Positions 5,114 to 5,115 of a stretch of 5,115 bases of DNA are shown one piece after another. The first letter of the stretch is position 1, and every line of letters starts with the position of its first letter. The stretch covers positions 1 to 5,115 of the forward strand of contig JABEUW010000001.1 of the NCBI GenBank assembly GCA_013043945.1, given 5' to 3'. The position numbers and the translations under genes were made by a program. The stretch is from Vulcanimicrobiota bacterium (GTDB lineage Bacteria > Vulcanimicrobiota > Vulcanimicrobiia > Vulcanimicrobiales > Vulcanimicrobiaceae). The notes beneath the pieces were generated by a model. That model was not told the origin of the DNA. It ran no database searches and saw only the letters and a list, made by a program, of their open reading frames with translations.

Positions 5114-5115
5114 GA

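Noticed and set aside
4934..5115. tRNA, SRP RNA, 6S, tmRNA, RNase P RNA or a well-known riboswitch
   Set aside because: I looked for a T-loop sequence, the SRP GGAAGGAAGCA tract, RNase P GGAAAGTCC, and the TPP, cobalamin, FMN, SAM and ZTP core motifs on both strands and found none. A GGTGGTGACTGCG on the minus strand faintly recalls the ZTP motif, but the rest does not follow.
1..5115. Mobile element, CRISPR array or phage remnant
   Set aside because: No transposase, integrase, spaced direct repeats or long terminal inverted repeats. All genes are ordinary metabolic ones with uniform composition.

Overview
The window is a bacterial chromosomal segment of fairly high GC content (estimated by eye at about 60%). 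It is coding-dense, with no mobile element, CRISPR array or tRNA that I can see. The minus strand carries a tightly packed run of six genes, read from right to left: rpiB, glyA, upp, comEB, a wecA/tagO-type glycosyltransferase, and the first 90 codons of wecB. The gaps are 17, 21, 4 and 10 bases, followed by a 4-base ATGA overlap. This spacing implies one operon.

The order rpiB-glyA-upp-(dCMP deaminase)-wecA-wecB resembles the block found ahead of the ATP synthase operon in many Firmicutes and in some Chloroflexi and related lineages. The GC content and codon use do not look like a typical Firmicute. I suspect a high-GC, deep-branching, possibly uncultured lineage, with Eremiobacterota/WPS-2 as one possibility. 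The phylum is a guess from gene order and composition only.

Metabolic logic: RpiB interconverts pentose phosphates, which feed PRPP. Upp uses PRPP to salvage uracil to UMP. The dCMP deaminase makes dUMP, the substrate of thymidylate synthase, and GlyA makes the methylene-tetrahydrofolate that thymidylate synthase needs. The two distal genes move the theme to the envelope. WecA/TagO loads GlcNAc-1-phosphate onto a polyprenyl phosphate carrier, and WecB makes UDP-ManNAc.

At positions 4186-4225 a 40-base gap separates rpiB from one plus-strand gene (4226-4933). That gene encodes a 235-residue protein with the look of a sugar-isomerase/AP-endonuclease TIM barrel, but several expected metal ligands are missing. 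Past its stop, 4934-5115 has no credible gene. It holds an ordered set of inverted repeats. Positions 4968-5100 can fold into a closed four-way junction whose helices abut without spacers, with slightly better pairing on the minus strand. It is followed by a perfect 13-base palindrome (5100-5112) overlapping a consensus TTGACA at the window edge. This is the least explained part of the window and the best candidate for something undescribed.
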